Position numbers and translations under genes: made by a program. Under the pieces are notes generated by a model that was given only the letters and a program-made list of their open reading frames with translations, was not told where the DNA came from and did no database searches. Shown here piece after piece: positions 9,570 through 18,358 of a stretch of 64,000 bases of DNA; within the stretch, counting starts at the first letter, position 1, and every line of letters begins with the position of its first letter. This stretch comes from Shewanella japonica (GTDB taxonomy: Bacteria; Pseudomonadota; Gammaproteobacteria; Enterobacterales; Shewanellaceae). The DNA is taken from contig NZ_CP020472.1 of assembly GCF_002075795.1 (NCBI RefSeq), positions 2,711,001 through 2,775,000 on the forward strand. Direction: 5' to 3'.

Positions 9570-10445
9570 TTATTTCGCTTTTTTAACAAATTTTAAAGTC
9601 ATACGATCACTTTCACCAATCGCGAGATATTTGTCTTTGTCCTGAGCTTCAAGGGCTAAACGTGGCGGTAATGTCCAAACACCTTTTGGATAATCTTTTG
9701 TATCCTTAGGGTTGGCATTCACTTCCGATGACGCCGCTAATGTAAAGCCTACTTTTTCAGCCAGTGCAATCATTTCAGCCTGATCCATATAGCCGCTATC
9801 AAATGACATACCAGGGTTTGCACGATGTTCAACCACACCAAAAACACCGCCATCTTTTAGTACATTAAAAGAAGCTGTAAAAGCATTTTCAAGTTGTTTC
9901 TGGCCAGCCCAATTATGTAAGTTACGGAATGTTAATACATAGTCAGCACTGTTATCTTCACCTAAAACAACAGATGCAGGTGGCTGAAAAGTCACCGTTT
10001 TAGCATTACCTACAGCGTCTTTGTTATCAGCTAACCAGCTTTGAAACTTTTTACCTGCTTTAGCGTAATATTGAGTGCGCTTGGTATCTTCTTTTGGATT
10101 GGTTTCAAAAATACCACCGATGTACTGACCTTTTTCTGCAAGGTAAGGTGCCAAGATTTCAGCATACCAACCGCCGCCAGGCCAAAGCTCAATAACGGTA
10201 TCATCCGCTTGAACACCTAGAAAAGCTAAGGTTTCAGCAGGATGACGATATCCATCACGGGCTGAATTTTTTTCGCTTCTGAAGCTACTTGCTACAGCTT
10301 CTGCGAGTTGAGGGTTAACTTTAACAGCTTGTGCTTTGTCACTTGTTGAATGACCGTGCTCATGTGCAACCACATTTGTACTGATGGTCGATAGACCAAT
10401 CGAACTTAAACCTAACATTGTGGTTAACAATAACGTACGTTTCAT
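9570..10445 (-). CDS. Exported class I methyltransferase-like protein (COG4798-like)
   Basis: A 291-residue protein with an N-terminal signal peptide (about residues 1-27, cleavage near VVA/HE) and a Rossmann-type methyltransferase fold. Motif I is present as VIELWPGGGWYAEIL near residue 80, and YVLTFRNLHNW near 165 is like the post-motif region of predicted methyltransferases of COG4798. The His-rich HEHGHS just after the predicted cleavage site could bind metal. S-adenosylmethionine is not normally available in the periplasm, so either the protein is not a methyltransferase in the usual sense or the leader is not cleaved. Function unknown. Confidence 0.75.
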   Translation of the reverse strand: MKRTLLLTTMLGLSSIGLSTISTNVVAHEHGHSTSDKAQAVKVNPQLAEAVASSFRSEKNSARDGYRHPAETLAFLGVQADDTVIELWPGGGWYAEILAPYLAEKGQYIGGIFETNPKEDTKRTQYYAKAGKKFQSWLADNKDAVGNAKTVTFQPPASVVLGEDNSADYVLTFRNLHNWAGQKQLENAFTASFNVLKDGGVFGVVEHRANPGMSFDSGYMDQAEMIALAEKVGFTLAASSEVNANPKDTKDYPKGVWTLPPRLALEAQDKDKYLAIGESDRMTLKFVKKAK

Positions 10446-10515
10446 TGTCTTCTCCCTGAAGAAATTGTTTTAAAAAACAGCAACTGATACGGCAAAAATT
10501 GCTAAGTTGATCACT

Positions 10516-11202
10516 CTAAACTGTTTCTGGCTTTTTGTCGTCTACTCTTCGCCAACACATCCATAACATAGTGCAGCTAAACACTAACCAGATTATTACC
10601 CAAAGCCAAGCTGGTAGCCATGTTAACTGTGATAGCTTAGCCGCATCTCCTTGAGTTGATAAACCAAAAAGAATTGTCGGGCTCGCCATAGCATTAAGCA
10701 CAATCATCAAGCCCAGTGTTCGTAACAAACTGTTAAGCCAGGCAACATTATTAAATTTAAGCGGCATTAGAAACACAACGGCTAACGAAATTAAAATGAA
10801 TATGGTTAATAAATCTCTCGCCCAGAAAATTAATGATGCGAGGACTGTTGTACCAAGAATGCCTAAGGTAAATTTAATGCCCGCTCGCCAAGTCGCCAAT
10901 AAGAAGATGATATACCCCCACAGCGCAGCACCGAAATAGCCACTAAAAGTGATGAAAGGTGCAAAGCCCCCTTGGGTAAAACATAAGCCCGCACCATTAG
11001 GAAATAGTTGAATTTGAGTGACAATGCCACCACTGGCTATAGCCGCTAATCCGTGGGAAATCTCATGAAAATAGCTTTCAAACCATTTAAAAGGAATACT
11101 GATAATAGGCAGTTTAGTAATCAGAAAAGCAATCAGTAGTTCAAAAAAGAAAAGCCCTTTAGAAGGAATAGCGGATAAGCGAGCAGGCTTAGGATCATGC
11201 AT
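10516..11202 (-). CDS. Membrane M50-family metallopeptidase
   Basis: A polytopic membrane protein carrying the zinc-protease motif HEISH within FHEISHGLAAIASGG, as in M50B-like peptidases, and about six hydrophobic segments. The substrate is unknown. I choose ATG at 11202 (228 residues, MHDPKPARLSAIP). It overlaps the stop of the upstream hypothetical gene by eight bases (ATGCATGA), suggesting translational coupling. An ATG further upstream at 11250 would add 16 residues embedded in the other gene. Confidence 0.75.
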   Translation of the reverse strand: MHDPKPARLSAIPSKGLFFFELLIAFLITKLPIISIPFKWFESYFHEISHGLAAIASGGIVTQIQLFPNGAGLCFTQGGFAPFITFSGYFGAALWGYIIFLLATWRAGIKFTLGILGTTVLASLIFWARDLLTIFILISLAVVFLMPLKFNNVAWLNSLLRTLGLMIVLNAMASPTILFGLSTQGDAAKLSQLTWLPAWLWVIIWLVFSCTMLWMCWRRVDDKKPETV

Positions 11203-11626
11203 ATAAATCAATACCCACCATTTGTTGAATTTGCTCTCGTTGAGCAGCATGTTGGTTTAATAAGTATTCTTTAATCGCACCTCCACTTCCTTGAACATGC
11301 TGTTGCTGTGATGCGTTAAAATGCGTTTGCTTGTCGTACTGCAGTTTTGCATCGACGGCATCGTTAATATCAGATTGCTCAACAAAGGCAACGTGCGCAT
11401 TAGTCGGTTCAGCTGCCTTGGTCAAGGTTTCTTGTTTTGTCGCAGAAGTATGATTCACTTCAGAGACTTGGCGAGAACGAGTTAACCTATCAACTGTCGA
11501 TTGTTGATTACTTACCGCTTGGTTATTTTGACTATTATTATCAGCAATCTTGTTTGTGTCAGTTCTTAATGTAAATGGATTATAAGAAGACAAAGGCTGA
11601 ATTGATGATTGCATTGTATGAAGCAA
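11195..11626 (-). CDS. Hypothetical protein, polar and Gln/Asn/Ser-rich
   Basis: A 143-residue protein I do not recognise. It is hydrophilic, rich in Gln, Asn, Ser and Thr, lacks a signal peptide or membrane segment, and is probably partly disordered in its first 70 residues. The start is uncertain: TTG at 11626 follows AGGAGG by four bases, while an ATG four codons later (11614) is further from the same site. It overlaps the M50 peptidase gene by eight bases, so the two are probably one transcript, making it a candidate partner or substrate of that protease (inference from position only). Confidence 0.6.
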   Translation of the reverse strand: MLHTMQSSIQPLSSYNPFTLRTDTNKIADNNSQNNQAVSNQQSTVDRLTRSRQVSEVNHTSATKQETLTKAAEPTNAHVAFVEQSDINDAVDAKLQYDKQTHFNASQQQHVQGSGGAIKEYLLNQHAAQREQIQQMVGIDLYA

Positions 11627-11752
11627 ATTGTCCTCCTATTTAACTAAACACATGCTTAACTACATTATTAGAAAGCTAATATTAAACCTATACTTAGCTA
11701 ATAATAAGCCAAGAGTTAAACATAAACTCATCAATCAAATAAAGCTAACCTA

Positions 11753-12460
11753 TTATTCGCGCCCTGGTAATTTTTTCCAAGTCACCGTATCACACAAATA
11801 CACGGGAGCAAGCTCATCCACAGGAGTCGATAAACCTTGCTTATATCCCAATTGCGCAAGTGTTAACATCGCTTTGGCATCGGGTAATTTAATATCACTC
11901 ATTTGTGTAGAATCAAGATTTGACAATAAATCAGGATATGCATCAAACCCAGTGCCACACAGTGTGATCGTTTGCTCAGTATCTAACAGTATATTTACTT
12001 GCTCTGGAGTAGATACATGTTCTTCGCCAACTAACGTTGCAATACCATCTGAATTAGTAAACTGTCCCCAGTATATTTCATTCATTCTTGCATCAATGGC
12101 TACAAATACTTGTTTAGCACTGTCAGTGTCAATAACCATTTGTGCCATTGCTGCCAAAGTAGAAATACCGATAACAGGTATATCATGTCCTAGTGCTAAG
12201 CCTTGAGTCATACTTGTACAGATTCGAATTCCAGTAAAACTACCTGGCCCACGCCCATATGCAATCAAGTTTACATCTGCAATCTTAATATTTGCTTCTT
12301 TCAATACTTCATCAACCATTGGCAATAAACGCTGGCTATGTTCTCTTGGTGCGTTTGCTGAACGACAATGTAAATCTTGGTTATGCAACAGCGCTGCCGA
12401 GCAAGATTCTGTGCAAGTATCTAATGCAAGTATTGTTAAATCTGAATCAATGTGAGCCAT
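11753..12460 (-). CDS. tsaB: tRNA threonylcarbamoyladenosine biosynthesis protein TsaB
   Basis: TsaB is the non-catalytic partner of TsaD in forming t6A37 in ANN-decoding tRNAs. The 235-residue protein has the ASKHA-type N-terminus ILALDTCTESCSAAL and the conserved REHSQRLLPMVDEVL and YGRGPGSFTGIRI stretches. Length is normal. It lies 53 bases downstream of yoaA on the same strand, an arrangement also seen in E. coli, and the two are probably co-transcribed. Confidence 0.95.
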   Translation of the reverse strand: MAHIDSDLTILALDTCTESCSAALLHNQDLHCRSANAPREHSQRLLPMVDEVLKEANIKIADVNLIAYGRGPGSFTGIRICTSMTQGLALGHDIPVIGISTLAAMAQMVIDTDSAKQVFVAIDARMNEIYWGQFTNSDGIATLVGEEHVSTPEQVNILLDTEQTITLCGTGFDAYPDLLSNLDSTQMSDIKLPDAKAMLTLAQLGYKQGLSTPVDELAPVYLCDTVTWKKLPGRE

Positions 12461-12513
12461 GTAAGACGTGTTAACCCTAGAGTAATTCGGTAAATAATGG
12501 TCGCTATAATAAC

Positions 12514-14439
12514 TTATGGGATACTTTTTAAAAAGCGTAACGCAGTATCTAAATCACGAGTCCTGCTCATTGGCGGTAATGAATTGATGAATGCTTCGCC
12601 ATAGGGTCTATTTACAATACGGTTGTCACACAGTATTAATACCCCTCTGTCTTTCTCGTCCCTAATAAGACGACCTACACCTTGCTTTAAGCTAATAACG
12701 GCTTGAGGTAATGATATAGACGTAAAAGGATCGTTATGACTTCTCTCAGCGTTTGCCGCTCTAGCGCGATATAACGTGTCATCAGGAGAAACAAAAGGCA
12801 ATTTGTCGATGATTACGCAGCTAAGTAACCGCCCTCTCACATCAATACCTTCCCAAAAGCTACTTGTCCCCAGCAATACACCATTACCGAGTTGGCGAAA
12901 TTTATTTAACAAGCTTTGCTTACTCGCCTGTCCTTGTATCAACAAAGGATAATTCACTTTACGTTGAAGCATTCTCGCAACTTGCTGCAGCATATGATGA
13001 CTGGTGAATAAAATAAAAGTCCGTCCTTGAGCTGCATTAATTGCTTGAGTACAGACATCTACGAGTTGATTAACATTAGCTTCAGTTTGACCAGACTTAG
13101 CAAGATGTCTTGGCACACAAAATAATGCTTGGTTTGGATAATCAAACGGACTATCTAAGATAATTTGCTTTGCTTTACCCAACCCCAACTCGTCAGCAAA
13201 ATGTTTAAGCTGTCGGTTCACTTGTAACGTCGCCGAGGTAAAAATCCATTGAGTTTGTTTATCAAACAATTGCTGACATTGCTTTGCGATATTAATCGGT
13301 GCAATTCTTAACATAGTAAATCGACCACTAGGTTCAACACTGTAAGCGGCATTTTGATCATTACATTCAAAGTACAGTTGAAGCTGTGCAACGATTGAAG
13401 AGAGTTGACCTACTACATTATCTAACGTTTCACTGCGGCCAACATGTTCTGTAGTCACAGCAAGCAACGTCGTCAGTTCATTCAATAAATCCCAAGATTG
13501 TGTGGCTAAATCTTTATTTGAAATAACGTGGCGCCAATCTGTGACATCCTCCTCAAGCAATGCATTTTGCCAACGAGATAACTTCACTAATAGTCGTTGA
13601 CTCAGCTGATCCAATTGAATGCTGTCTCTTAGCTCTGTTCGATACACATCAATAATTTGATTTAGCACTCTGTCGATATCACGCGTCGCAATTTGTTGAC
13701 CAAAATAGTTAATGCAAACATCAGGAACCAAGTGAGCTTCATCAAAAACGACGACATCGGCTTCTGGTAATAATTCTGCAAATCCTGTGTCTTTTAGTAA
13801 TCGGTCGGCAAAGAATAAATGATGATTAACCACAACAATTTTCGCATCTTGCGCTTTAATCTTGGCTTTACGACTAAAACAGGCATCGTAATAACTGCAC
13901 TTTTTACCAGTGCAGCTTTCTTTGGTGCTGGTGACTGTGGCAATGGTGGCCGAATGTTCTGCTACTGAGGTTAAGTTACCAATATCACCATCTTTGGTCA
14001 TACTAGCCCATTGATTTATCTTGATCAGCTCATCAACCACTTGCGGTGACATTTGACTTATTTTTTGTAAGTTCTTTTCCAACCTAAGTTGACATAAGTA
14101 ATTACTGCGACCTTTTAGTAGCGCCGTTTTGGGCGCGACAGAAAACATGGTTAATAATAGTGGTAAGTCTTTGAAGAAAAGCTGTTCTTGCAGGTTTTTA
14201 CTCCCTGTACTAATGATGACTTGCTTGCCACTTAATAATGCAGGGATCAGATAAGCAAACGTTTTACCTACACCTGTACCTGCTTCTAAAATTAAATTGT
14301 GTTTTTCACTGATGGCACTCGTCACAGCCAAAGCCATGTCATACTGACTTTGCCTTGGACGATATTGATGAACACTTTTTGCTAAAGCGCCCTGAGGAGA
14401 AAAAGCCAAGTCGACTTCTTTGTGTAATTTGCTGCTCAC
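12514..14439 (-). CDS. yoaA: ATP-dependent DNA helicase YoaA (DinG/XPD-like)
   Basis: A superfamily 2 iron-sulfur helicase of the DinG/XPD group, in E. coli linked to tolerance of replication-chain terminators. Walker A is LEAGTGVGKTFAYL near residue 47, the Fe-S cysteines are in CTGKKCSYYDACFSRKAK, the DEAH box is VVFDEAHLVPD, and helicase motif VI is GRLIRDEKDRG near the C-terminus. I propose GTG 14439 as start (641 residues, near E. coli length). The frame is open with ATGs up to 14538, but that extension has no family counterpart that I know, and no site has a strong ribosome-binding sequence. Confidence 0.9.
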   Translation of the reverse strand: MSSKLHKEVDLAFSPQGALAKSVHQYRPRQSQYDMALAVTSAISEKHNLILEAGTGVGKTFAYLIPALLSGKQVIISTGSKNLQEQLFFKDLPLLLTMFSVAPKTALLKGRSNYLCQLRLEKNLQKISQMSPQVVDELIKINQWASMTKDGDIGNLTSVAEHSATIATVTSTKESCTGKKCSYYDACFSRKAKIKAQDAKIVVVNHHLFFADRLLKDTGFAELLPEADVVVFDEAHLVPDVCINYFGQQIATRDIDRVLNQIIDVYRTELRDSIQLDQLSQRLLVKLSRWQNALLEEDVTDWRHVISNKDLATQSWDLLNELTTLLAVTTEHVGRSETLDNVVGQLSSIVAQLQLYFECNDQNAAYSVEPSGRFTMLRIAPINIAKQCQQLFDKQTQWIFTSATLQVNRQLKHFADELGLGKAKQIILDSPFDYPNQALFCVPRHLAKSGQTEANVNQLVDVCTQAINAAQGRTFILFTSHHMLQQVARMLQRKVNYPLLIQGQASKQSLLNKFRQLGNGVLLGTSSFWEGIDVRGRLLSCVIIDKLPFVSPDDTLYRARAANAERSHNDPFTSISLPQAVISLKQGVGRLIRDEKDRGVLILCDNRIVNRPYGEAFINSLPPMSRTRDLDTALRFLKSIP

Positions 14440-14791
14440 TATGATGCTTAATCTTGCCTTTTTAGTGGAAAAAACAAATAACCGTACTCGGCCATCTATC
14501 AAGCTTTTCATTATCCAATGATTTACAACAGTAAACAATGAAATAAAGTTTCTTTGAGTTAAAGCTTTTCATTGATGATTGCGACAATAAATATTGATTT
14601 ATCAGAATTAAACACCTTACCTGTATATACAAACAGAGTAAAAATAAGCCTAAAAATCATACTGATATAAGATATATTTTTTATTTAGCAAAAAAATGCA
14701 AATAGTGTTTATTCTGTATTGCAAACAAAATTAAAAGGGGTTAGATTGTTTGTAATGAAATTACACAAGCTAATTTAATAGAGAATTTATT
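14440..14791. other. AT-rich region between yoaA and the his leader
   Basis: About 350 bases hold the divergent control regions of yoaA and the his operon. It is strongly AT-rich, especially 14640-14780. I see no promoter hexamer pair I would defend and no strong inverted repeat. A TAATTT at 14771 with TTGTTT at 14746 is too widely spaced and too near the leader ATG to be convincing. Confidence 0.4.
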
Positions 14792-14839
14792 ATGTTCATC
14801 CGAATCAATACAAACCATCATCATCACCATTTGCGGTAG
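14792..14839 (+). CDS. hisL: his operon leader peptide
   Basis: A 15-codon open frame, MFIRINTNHHHHHLR, with five consecutive His codons (14816-14830) ending in TAG. A weak AGAG ribosome-binding site precedes it. Ribosome stalling at these codons senses charged tRNA-His and sets the choice between the terminator at 14898-14928 and alternative pairings. The gene is too short for ordinary gene finders, but its position before hisG makes it clear. Confidence 0.93.
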   Translation: MFIRINTNHHHHHLR

Positions 14840-14928
14840 CCTTCGGATGCTTACTGCCGGAGGACTATTTCCTTCAGGCGGTTGTAAAAACATACACAAA
14901 CCCCTGAAAGAAATTTCAGGGGTTTTTT
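14839..14928 (+). promoter_or_regulatory. his transcription attenuator
   Basis: After the leader stop codon I see a chain of mutually exclusive pairings. Segment A (14839-14846) pairs with B (14856-14863). B also pairs with C (14871-14879, with a bulge). C (14873-14878, TTCAGG) also pairs with E (CCTGAA, 14903-14908), the 5' arm of the terminator. E also pairs with F (14914-14925). Segment A lies where a ribosome sitting on the stop codon would cover it. This predicts B:C plus terminator when histidine is plentiful, and A:B plus C:E read-through when ribosomes stall at the His codons. The pairings are visible; the logic is my inference without energy calculations. Confidence 0.7.
14898..14928 (+). 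terminator. Attenuator terminator of the his operon
   Basis: A perfect 12-bp stem (14898-14909 with 14914-14925), loop GAAA, and a T-run to 14928, 53 bases before hisG. This is the regulated terminator of the his leader. Confidence 0.93.
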
Positions 14929-14981
14929 AGTTTTAGGCTTTAAATAATTGTTTTTATATCAAATTTAATAGGAATTACATC

Positions 14982-15881
14982 ATGAGCGAAAATAACAGAC
15001 TGCGTATTGCAATTCAAAAATCAGGTCGCCTTTCAAAAGAATCACAGAAATTACTTAAAAGTTGTGGCGTAAAGTTCAACGTAAACGAACAACGTTTAAT
15101 TGTACACGCTGACAACATGCCTATCGATTTACTGCGTGTACGTGATGATGATATCCCTGGCTTGGTTATGGATGGTGTCGTTGATTTAGGTATTATTGGC
15201 GAGAATGTTCTTGAAGAAGAACAAATAGAACGTCAAACACTTGGTAAGCCAGCTGACTGTGTAAAATTACGTGAATTAGATTTCGGAGCATGTCGCCTTT
15301 CACTCGCTGTTCCAAATGAATTTAGCTATGAAGATGCAAGCTCACTAGAAGGTTTACGTATTGCGACTTCTTATCCAAACCTTCTACGTCGTTACATGCA
15401 ACAAAAAGGCATTAACTATAGCGACTGTATGTTAAAAGGTTCGGTTGAAGTTGCCCCACGTGCAGGATTAGCTGACGGTATCTGTGATTTAGTTTCAACA
15501 GGTGCAACTCTTGAAGCGAATGGTTTATACGAAACAGATATCATCTATCAATCAATGGCATGCATTATTCAATCAGCTGAGGAGCAAGTACCAGCAAAAC
15601 AAGCACTCATCGATAAAATCCTTTCGCGCATGAACGGCGTCGTACGTGCTCGTGAAAGCAAGTACATTCTACTGCACGCACCGAGAGAAACTCTTGATCA
15701 AATCGTTGCACTATTACCGGGTGCTGAAAACCCAACCGTATTACCACTCAATGATGATACTGATCGGGTCGCAATCCATGCCGTTAGCACTGAAGATTTA
15801 TTCTGGGACACAATGGAAGAGTTAACCGCACTGGGTGCGAGTTCAATCCTTGTTATGCCTATCGAAAAAATGGCCGGTTAA
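14982..15881 (+). CDS. hisG: ATP phosphoribosyltransferase HisG (long form)
   Basis: HisG catalyses the first step of histidine synthesis, joining ATP and PRPP to give phosphoribosyl-ATP, and is feedback-inhibited by histidine. The 299-residue length equals the E. coli long form, with a catalytic region (residues 1-225, including the PRPP loop [14 protein letters not shown] near 170) and a C-terminal ACT-like regulatory domain. It is the first structural gene after the attenuator. Confidence 0.98.
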   Translation: MSENNRLRIAIQKSGRLSKESQKLLKSCGVKFNVNEQRLIVHADNMPIDLLRVRDDDIPGLVMDGVVDLGIIGENVLEEEQIERQTLGKPADCVKLRELDFGACRLSLAVPNEFSYEDASSLEGLRIATSYPNLLRRYMQQKGINYSDCMLKGSVEVAPRAGLADGICDLVSTGATLEANGLYETDIIYQSMACIIQSAEEQVPAKQALIDKILSRMNGVVRARESKYILLHAPRETLDQIVALLPGAENPTVLPLNDDTDRVAIHAVSTEDLFWDTMEELTALGASSILVMPIEKMAG

Positions 15882-15910
15882 CTAACACATTTGTCGTAGT
15901 GGAGCTGCAC

Positions 15911-17215
15911 ATGCAAACACAGCAAACAATGCAAATTCTAGATTGGAATGAATTAAGTTCAACAAAGCAAAAAACTGCGCTAAATCGCTCGCCATTAGTT
16001 GGTGACAATAGTGTTGAGCGTTCAGTTAGAGACATCATCAACACCGTTGTGGCTGATGGTGACAGCGCTTTAGTCAAATATAGTCAGCAATTCGATGGGG
16101 TTAGTATCGATTCCATTGCTATGTCTGATGATGATATCTCACTAGCTTGTACCAGAGTATCTGAAGAGGTTAAGTCTGCTGTTGCTAATGCAGTGAATAA
16201 TATTGAAACGTTTCACCAAGCACAAACATTCCAAGCAATTGATGTAGAAACGCAACCCGGTGTTCGCTGTGAGCTTCGCTCTGAGCCAATTCAGAAAGTC
16301 GGTTTATACATACCTGGCGGCAGTGCGCCGCTAATTTCAACGGTAATGATGCTGGCTTTACCAGCTAAAATTGCAGGCTGTGAGCAACGTGTTTTAGTCA
16401 GTCCTCCACCAATTAATGACGCGATTGTTTATGCAGCAAAGGTCTGTGGCATCACAGAAATTTATCAGGTTGGTGGTGCACAGGCTATCGCTGCCCTCGC
16501 CTTTGGTACAGAATCGGTGCCAAGTGTTGATAAAATCTTCGGCCCCGGTAATCGCTTTGTCACTGAAGCTAAACGTTTAGTTTCACAAGATGGCCGCTGC
16601 AGCGTCGCAATTGATATGCCAGCTGGCCCATCGGAAGTGCTTGTCATTGCAGACGAACTCGCAAATCCAGCCTTCATCGCGGCTGATTTGTTATCCCAAG
16701 CAGAACACGGGCCTGATTCACAGGTTATGTTAGTCACAGATTCTGAATCAGTGGCTAATGAAGTCAACCGAGAGCTCAGTAAACAACTTAACGTCTTATC
16801 TCGACAAGATATAGCCGCACAAGCACTCAGTTGCAGCCGGTCTATCATTGTTGATGATATGGCTCAAGCAGCCATGGTATCTAACCTTTATGGTCCTGAG
16901 CACTTAATCATACAATCTGAAAAACCTCGTGATGTATTAACCAATATTCGAGCCGCAGGTAGTGTTTTTCTAGGGGCATATACGCCAGAATCAGTTGGCG
17001 ATTACGCGAGTGGAACCAACCATGTATTACCAACTTACGGATATAGTCGCAGCGTTTCTAGTTTGTCATTAGCTGATTTTTCTCGCCGATTTACCGTACA
17101 AGAATTAACTCCACAAGGCTTACAAGGTCTTGGCGAAACAGTCATGGTACTAGCAGAAAATGAGTTACTTGATGCTCATAAAAATGCCGTAGCCATTCGC
17201 TTAAATAGCTTATAA
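15911..17215 (+). CDS. hisD: Histidinol dehydrogenase HisD
   Basis: HisD performs the last two steps, oxidising histidinol to histidine with NAD+ and a bound zinc. Conserved stretches include YIPGGSAPLISTV, GPGNRFVTEAK, DMPAGPSEVLV and QAEHGPDSQ, with the metal-site His near the C-terminal NHVLPT. I choose ATG 15911, giving 434 residues as in E. coli. GGAG (15901-15904) is six bases upstream. A GTG at 15899 also opens the frame but overlaps that site. It follows hisG by 29 bases. Confidence 0.97.
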   Translation: MQTQQTMQILDWNELSSTKQKTALNRSPLVGDNSVERSVRDIINTVVADGDSALVKYSQQFDGVSIDSIAMSDDDISLACTRVSEEVKSAVANAVNNIETFHQAQTFQAIDVETQPGVRCELRSEPIQKVGLYIPGGSAPLISTVMMLALPAKIAGCEQRVLVSPPPINDAIVYAAKVCGITEIYQVGGAQAIAALAFGTESVPSVDKIFGPGNRFVTEAKRLVSQDGRCSVAIDMPAGPSEVLVIADELANPAFIAADLLSQAEHGPDSQVMLVTDSESVANEVNRELSKQLNVLSRQDIAAQALSCSRSIIVDDMAQAAMVSNLYGPEHLIIQSEKPRDVLTNIRAAGSVFLGAYTPESVGDYASGTNHVLPTYGYSRSVSSLSLADFSRRFTVQELTPQGLQGLGETVMVLAENELLDAHKNAVAIRLNSL

Positions 17216-17228
17216 AGAGTAAAGATAG

Positions 17229-18311
17229 ATGACAAATAACAGTGAATCCTCATCAAAATCTTCGCTAACGTTAGCAGAATCGTTAGCTAGACCAGAGCTG
17301 TTAAGCCTTGTTCCCTATGAAAGTGCGAGACGCATTGGTGGTCGCGGCGATATTTGGATAAACGCCAATGAGTCGCCTTTTAATAATAGCGATTTAGATA
17401 CATTAAATCGTTACCCTGAATGTCAGCCTGAGCCATTAATTAATGCTTACAGTCAATATGCTAAGGTGCCTGTTGAAAATATCGTTTCAACTCGTGGAGC
17501 TGATGAGGGGATTGAGCTACTTATTAGAACCTTCTGCACCCCAGGCGTTGATAAAATAGCTTGCTTTGGTCCGACTTACGGTATGTATGCGATCAGCGCA
17601 CAAACATACAATGTAGGTGTCAACAATTTAAACCTAACTGATAGCTATCAACTCCCAGAAAATTATGCATCGCAAATTGATGGCGCAAAAGTCGTCTTTA
17701 TTTGCAACCCCAATAATCCAACTGGCACGATTATTCAAAAGCAGGATATTACAGCGGCCGTTGAAACTATGCCAAATGCCATTGTGGTGGTTGATGAAGC
17801 ATATATTGAGTTTTCTCCGCAATACTCAGTGGCTGACTTAGTGACTCAGTATCCTAACCTGGTCGTGTTAAGAACCCTTTCAAAAGCATTTGCATTAGCA
17901 GGAGCTCGCTGCGGTTTTTTAATGGCTAACAGCGATATTATCAGTTTAATTATGCGGGTTATTGCGCCTTACCCAGTGCCTCTTCCCGTTGCAGAATTAG
18001 CGCAACAAGCACTGTCGATAACGGGTATTGAGTTAATGCAGCAGCAAGTTGCACAGCTCAGCACTCAAGGGCAGCGATTATCCAATGCGCTGCAACAAGC
18101 TGGCGCTAAAGTATTACCTGCCCACGGCAATTTTGTATTAGCTGAGTTTACTCAACCTGATACGGTCAGTAACGCTTTGCAGCAAGCAGGGATAGTTGCA
18201 CGGGCTTATAAAGACCCACGTTTACAAAGTCGAATTCGATTTAGTTTTAGCCATGCATCTGACACAGACAGGCTTATCGATGCAATCAACAGCCTGAACT
18301 CACCCGTTTGA
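17229..18311 (+). CDS. hisC: Histidinol-phosphate aminotransferase HisC
   Basis: A fold-type I PLP enzyme converting imidazole acetol phosphate and glutamate to histidinol phosphate. The PLP lysine is Lys219 in LRTLSKAFALAGARCGF; the substrate and PLP binding stretches NPNNPTGT and VVDEAYIEF are present. Its 360 residues are normal. It begins 13 bases after hisD. Confidence 0.97.
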   Translation: MTNNSESSSKSSLTLAESLARPELLSLVPYESARRIGGRGDIWINANESPFNNSDLDTLNRYPECQPEPLINAYSQYAKVPVENIVSTRGADEGIELLIRTFCTPGVDKIACFGPTYGMYAISAQTYNVGVNNLNLTDSYQLPENYASQIDGAKVVFICNPNNPTGTIIQKQDITAAVETMPNAIVVVDEAYIEFSPQYSVADLVTQYPNLVVLRTLSKAFALAGARCGFLMANSDIISLIMRVIAPYPVPLPVAELAQQALSITGIELMQQQVAQLSTQGQRLSNALQQAGAKVLPAHGNFVLAEFTQPDTVSNALQQAGIVARAYKDPRLQSRIRFSFSHASDTDRLIDAINSLNSPV

Positions 18312-18358
18312 TAGATATTACCCAATTTAAAGAATAAAAATATTTTGAAGGAAAAGAG

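Noticed and set aside
11628-12206. Long plus-strand open frame over tsaB
   Set aside because: It lies antisense over tsaB, whose family match is strong, and its translation resembles nothing and has low-complexity composition.
15899-15910. GTG start of hisD at 15899
   Set aside because: It overlaps the GGAG ribosome-binding site; ATG 15911 yields exactly 434 residues, the usual HisD length.
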